In this document: piece after piece, positions 5,775-8,576 of the stretch | How positions within the stretch are numbered: position 1 is the stretch's first letter | Layout of the letters: each line of letters begins with the position of its first letter | NCBI GenBank assembly: GCA_002321335.1 | Contig: DCMG01000060.1 | Span: forward strand, 1-8,576 | Origin: Bacteroidales bacterium UBA1628 | GTDB lineage: Bacteria; Bacteroidota; Bacteroidia; Bacteroidales; UBA932 | Reading direction: 5' to 3' | DNA: 8,576 nucleotides | Made by a program: the position numbers and the translations under genes | The notes under the pieces: model-generated | Told to the model about the DNA's origin: nothing | What the model saw: only the letters and a program-made list of their open reading frames with translations | The model's database searches: none

Positions 5775-7580
5775 TTGAGCGAAAAGAATCTTTCAGTCAG
5801 GGAGAAGATCGCCCTGTTTCCACATTCCCCGGGGGTCTATCGTTACTACGATGCCTCGGGGAAGGTGATTTATGTGGGCAAGGCAAAGGACCTGCACAAG
5901 AGGGTGGCACAGTATTTCGTGCCGCCGGAGAGGCTGAACGTCAAGACAAGGATTCTGGTCTCGAAGATCGCCGACGCGCAGTTCTCCGTTGTGGACTCCG
6001 AGGCCGACGCTCTGTTGTTGGAGAACAACCTCATCAAGCAGTACAAGCCTCACTACAACATCCTGCTGAAGGATTCCAAGACCTATCCGTGGATTGTCAT
6101 CACCAACGATGAGTTCCCGAAAGTCTATCTCACCCGTCGTGTGGACAGGAAAAGCGGCACCTATTTCGGACCATACAGCTCCGTCTCGCACGCCAATTAT
6201 TTGCTGGAATTTTTCCGGAAGAACTACCCCTTGCGTTCATGCAACCTGAAAATAACAGGTGACGCCATCCTTCGGGGCAAGTTCCGTCCGTGCCTGGACT
6301 TCCATATCGGCAGATGCAAAGGCTGCTGCGTCGGTGCGGTCAGCAGGGAGAAATATTCCTCCTACATCACCGAGATCACCCGTCTGCTGAAAGGCGGCGT
6401 GAACGAGATAATCCGTGAATATGAGGCCGAGATGAAGCGCGCGGCCTCCGAACTTCGTTTCGAGGAGGCGCAGGTCTGCAAGAACCGGATAGAGTCTCTG
6501 AAGAAACACTATTCGCATTCTATAATCTCCTCTGCCGCTGATACTTCATGCGATGTGTTCTCGTTGGTCTTCGATGGGCAGGAGGCGTTCGGAAACTTTC
6601 TTAGGGTTCGTGGCGGTTCGGTCATCCAGTCCCTGAATCTGGGCTTCAAGATGAACATCGAGGAGGAACAGGCCTCGGTTCTCAGCACGTTCATCGCCGA
6701 GATCGAGTCCAAGTTCGGAGCGTTGGCTAAAGAGGTCATTGTGCCGTTCAAGCCGGACGTGGAGATTGTCGGAGTCGAGTTCCGCATACCGGCGCGCGGC
6801 GACAAGCTATCCCTCCTCGAACTGAGCGTCAAGAACGCCAAGGAATACCTTTTCAATTCCATCAAGCAGAGGGAGCACACCAACCCTGACGAATATCGCC
6901 GCATGGTCCTCGAGGATTTGCGCAAGGCCTTGGGAATGAAGGAACTCCCGACACACATCGAGTGCTTCGACAACTCCAACATCCAGGGAACCAACCCAGT
7001 TGCTTCCTGTGTCGTTTTCCGTGACGGAGTGCCGTCCAAGAAAGATTACCGCAAGTTCAAGATCAAGACGGTCATCGGGGCCAATGACTTCGCCTCGATG
7101 AAGGAAGTCGTCAACCGCCGCTACTCCAGAATGTTGGAAGAGGCACCGGACGATCTTCCGCAATTGGTTGTGATCGATGGAGGAGAGGGGCAGCTGGAGT
7201 TCGCGCGCCAGGCTCTCGCCGAACTTGGCTTGATGGACAAATTGATGGTCATCGGTCTTGCCAAACGCATGGAGCTGGTGATCAGAGTGAACGATCCTTA
7301 TCCGTTGTTCCTTGACCGTAACTCCCAGGCGCTCAAAGTCTTGATGCACATACGTGACGAGGCTCACCGCTTCGGAATCACATTCCATCGCAGCCTGCGG
7401 AGCAAAGCCCAGATCCAAAGCGCTTTACGAGAGATCAAAGGTGTCGGCGAACAGACCGAGAAGCGACTCCTGATGCACTACGGCTCCGTCGCCCGCATCG
7501 CCGCCACGACTCCCGAGGATCTTTCTAAACTCGTCTCCCCGTCCCTTGCCGCCGAGATTCTCAAGACCTTGAATCCTTGA
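5775..7580 (+). CDS. uvrC: Excinuclease ABC subunit C (UvrC)
   Basis: The 601-residue protein is the dual-incision endonuclease of nucleotide excision repair, which acts with UvrA and UvrB in the cytoplasm. The GIY-YIG nuclease domain (about 14-95) shows G-V-Y (20-22), Y-V-G-K-A-K-D-L (33-40) and the L-L-L-E-N-N-L-I-K segment. A Cys set, C156, C173, C181 and C185 (R-P-C-L-D-F-H-I-G-R-C), matches the family's metal/Fe-S cysteines. The UVR domain that binds UvrB lies at about 211-246. The RNase H-like nuclease carries Asp399 (E-C-F-D-N-S), Asp468 (V-V-I-D-G-G) and His531 (D-E-A-H-R-F), matching the expected catalytic triad. Helix-hairpin-helix repeats close the protein (about 547-599). The proposed start is TTG at 5775; no in-frame ATG or GTG start lies between the previous stop and it, and family members begin close to this point. 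It may be cotranscribed with the lipoprotein gene. Confidence 0.96.
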   Translation: MSEKNLSVREKIALFPHSPGVYRYYDASGKVIYVGKAKDLHKRVAQYFVPPERLNVKTRILVSKIADAQFSVVDSEADALLLENNLIKQYKPHYNILLKDSKTYPWIVITNDEFPKVYLTRRVDRKSGTYFGPYSSVSHANYLLEFFRKNYPLRSCNLKITGDAILRGKFRPCLDFHIGRCKGCCVGAVSREKYSSYITEITRLLKGGVNEIIREYEAEMKRAASELRFEEAQVCKNRIESLKKHYSHSIISSAADTSCDVFSLVFDGQEAFGNFLRVRGGSVIQSLNLGFKMNIEEEQASVLSTFIAEIESKFGALAKEVIVPFKPDVEIVGVEFRIPARGDKLSLLELSVKNAKEYLFNSIKQREHTNPDEYRRMVLEDLRKALGMKELPTHIECFDNSNIQGTNPVASCVVFRDGVPSKKDYRKFKIKTVIGANDFASMKEVVNRRYSRMLEEAPDDLPQLVVIDGGEGQLEFARQALAELGLMDKLMVIGLAKRMELVIRVNDPYPLFLDRNSQALKVLMHIRDEAHRFGITFHRSLRSKAQIQSALREIKGVGEQTEKRLLMHYGSVARIAATTPEDLSKLVSPSLAAEILKTLNP

Positions 7581-7652
7581 TCAATTTTTCTCTAAACTCA
7601 TCAAAGGTGACCTTCAGGACCGGTAGTGCGTCACCGTGATGCAATGAATATC

Positions 7653-8171
7653 TTATATTGTATCAGAATAACTGATGCAGAAGATGATACCATCTTTGAC
7701 TGACAGGAAAACAAGGTCATCCAAATAGTTATAAAATAGCACGTATTCCACAAAGCCGTTCTCGGGTTTGAGCCATGACGCGACAATCGGCTTCCCGTAT
7801 TTGAAATTGTCCAGTTTTGAGAGTTTGTCGCCTACCCGTATTCCGCCTGGAATCCAGGACATCAGTGCGGCGAATCTGTTGTCCTTTAAAACAAATTCAC
7901 AGAAATAACCATTTTTGGTGAAGGACATCCAGTTCCGTCCAATCCAATAATACTCGTCAAGGCAAGGCTCTGTCTCATCACCCAGTTCGTTTCGCTCGTA
8001 CCTGTCTGGTTTCCCGAATTTTGCAACGAATTGACCGTAATTCATGACTTGCCCAATTTTTACGCCATCCACATCAATCCCATTCGCTTTATAGTCTTCC
8101 CAAAAGTCCTGTGCATTTGTTGTTGTGCCCGAAAATACAAATAAACTGATTAACAGCAACTTCTTTATCAT
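7653..8171 (-). CDS. Small exported protein of unknown function, paralogue A of a tandem pair
   Basis: I do not recognise the family. The 172-residue protein has a Sec signal peptide (M-I-K-K, hydrophobic core, likely cleavage after Ala20 in T-N-A-Q), so it should be periplasmic, surface or secreted. The mature part contains two similar segments: G-V-K-I-G-Q-x8-A-K-F-G-K-P (36-55) and G-I-R-V-G-D-x7-K-Y-G-K-P (110-128), each followed by an aromatic-rich beta-like stretch. This pattern is loosely reminiscent of BamE/SmpA-type domains, which is only an analogy. Cysteines 70, 91 and 165 are present. Its DNA is more A/T-rich than that of uvrC or menA. It lies 51 bp downstream of a near-identical copy in the same orientation and converges with uvrC. 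A near -7 match with one extra base (8204-8212) precedes it, so separate transcription is possible but unproven. Confidence 0.8.
   Translation of the reverse strand: MIKKLLLISLFVFSGTTTNAQDFWEDYKANGIDVDGVKIGQVMNYGQFVAKFGKPDRYERNELGDETEPCLDEYYWIGRNWMSFTKNGYFCEFVLKDNRFAALMSWIPGGIRVGDKLSKLDNFKYGKPIVASWLKPENGFVEYVLFYNYLDDLVFLSVKDGIIFCISYSDTI
7759..7994. repeat. Direct repeat, left copy (within paralogue A)
   Basis: This 236-bp stretch aligns without gaps to 8341-8576 at an offset of 582 bases. I counted five differences (at 7794, 7809, 7857, 7860 and 7861); 7862-7994 is identical to 8444-8576. Toward lower coordinates, which is the 3' end of the genes, the similarity drops to roughly 80%. Confidence 0.9.
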
Positions 8172-8222
8172 ACTTTCATGATTTATAAAGTAATATTTTC
8201 TTGCAAAATGTATTTCTATGAG

Positions 8223-8576
8223 CTACATGCCACATTCGGTTGAAACAGAATATTTTATGCAATATATTATGCCATCTTTAACCGCCAAAAAGACAAGGTC
8301 GTCCAAATAGTTATAAAAAAGCACATACTTCACAAACCCGTTCTCGGGTTTGAGCCATGACGCGACAATCGGCTTTCCGTATTTGAAATTATCCAGTTTT
8401 GAGAGTTTGTCGCCTACCCGTATTCCGCCTGGAATCCATGAGGTCAGTGCGGCGAATCTGTTGTCCTTTAAAACAAATTCACAGAAATAACCATTTTTGG
8501 TGAAGGACATCCAGTTCCGTCCAATCCAATAATACTCGTCAAGGCAAGGCTCTGTCTCATCACCCAGTTCGTTTCG
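8223..8576 (-). CDS. Small exported-type protein of unknown function, paralogue B, 5'-truncated by the window edge
   Basis: The frame is open to the right edge, so the N-terminus, including any signal peptide, is missing; the Met at 8510 is internal, matching Met82 of paralogue A. The visible 117 residues correspond to residues 60-172 of paralogue A. They differ by Thr for Met104, Lys for Glu142 and Ala for Ser157, and at several places in the last ten residues, where B ends four residues later with T-E-C-G-M. The G-I-R-V-G-D-x7-K-Y-G-K-P segment is retained. The function is unknown. It is upstream of paralogue A on the same strand, with a 51-bp A/T-rich gap between them. Confidence 0.78.
   Translation of the reverse strand, partial: RNELGDETEPCLDEYYWIGRNWMSFTKNGYFCEFVLKDNRFAALTSWIPGGIRVGDKLSKLDNFKYGKPIVASWLKPENGFVKYVLFYNYLDDLVFLAVKDGIIYCIKYSVSTECGM
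8341..8576. repeat. Direct repeat, right copy (within paralogue B), running off the edge
   Basis: This is the partner of 7759-7994. The identical block continues to the last base of the window, so the true repeat is longer than can be seen. Confidence 0.9.

Noticed and set aside
7606..7635. Inverted repeat GGTGAC / GTCACC between uvrC and paralogue A as a terminator
   Set aside because: The stem is only six pairs with an 18-base loop and no T-run after it. It may be chance, so no terminator was called in this gap.

Overview
The window is chromosomal DNA that most likely comes from a Bacteroidales-type member of the Bacteroidota. The support is indirect but consistent. The pathway is menaquinone. 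Secreted proteins have signal peptides ending in A-Q, and one lipoprotein carries a C-terminal thioredoxin domain. No start is preceded by a clear Shine-Dalgarno sequence, and an exact match to the Bacteroidota -7 box (TAnnTTTG) lies upstream of menA. The genus cannot be told from this window. Core genes are around 50% GC by eye, and the right end is clearly more A/T-rich. Both edges cut through genes. No rRNA, tRNA, CRISPR array, insertion sequence or phage gene was seen.

Layout: (1) 1-1454, plus strand: the 3' part of a HEAT-repeat protein ending in a DUF1080 (3-keto-disaccharide hydrolase-like) domain. (2) 1455-1632: a convergent intergenic gap with a 25-bp palindromic repeat and a 66-nt hairpin. 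(3) 4529-1633, minus strand: a compact set of three genes, menA, menG and a secreted purple-acid-phosphatase-like phosphoesterase. MenA and MenG carry out the last two steps of menaquinone synthesis (prenylation of dihydroxynaphthoate, then C-methylation). The phosphoesterase has no evident link to them beyond position. (4) 4530-4665: a divergent promoter region. (5) 4666-7580, plus strand: a thioredoxin-fold lipoprotein followed 35 bp later by uvrC, the nucleotide excision repair endonuclease subunit. (6) 7653-8576, minus strand: two tandem, nearly identical genes for small exported proteins of unknown function, the second cut by the window edge.

The most notable observation is a pair of short palindromic repeats lying in frame inside menG. 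They add about 21 residues to a surface loop of the methyltransferase. A third copy lies just after the stop codon of the DUF1080 gene. The three copies share a core while their arms differ in compensating ways, which suggests a structured, mobile, REP-like or RPE-like repeat family. The second notable observation is the tandem pair, with 5 differences in 236 aligned bases and a 133-bp block without any difference that runs to the window edge. I found no convincing new multi-gene system; the rest is ordinary housekeeping or envelope content.
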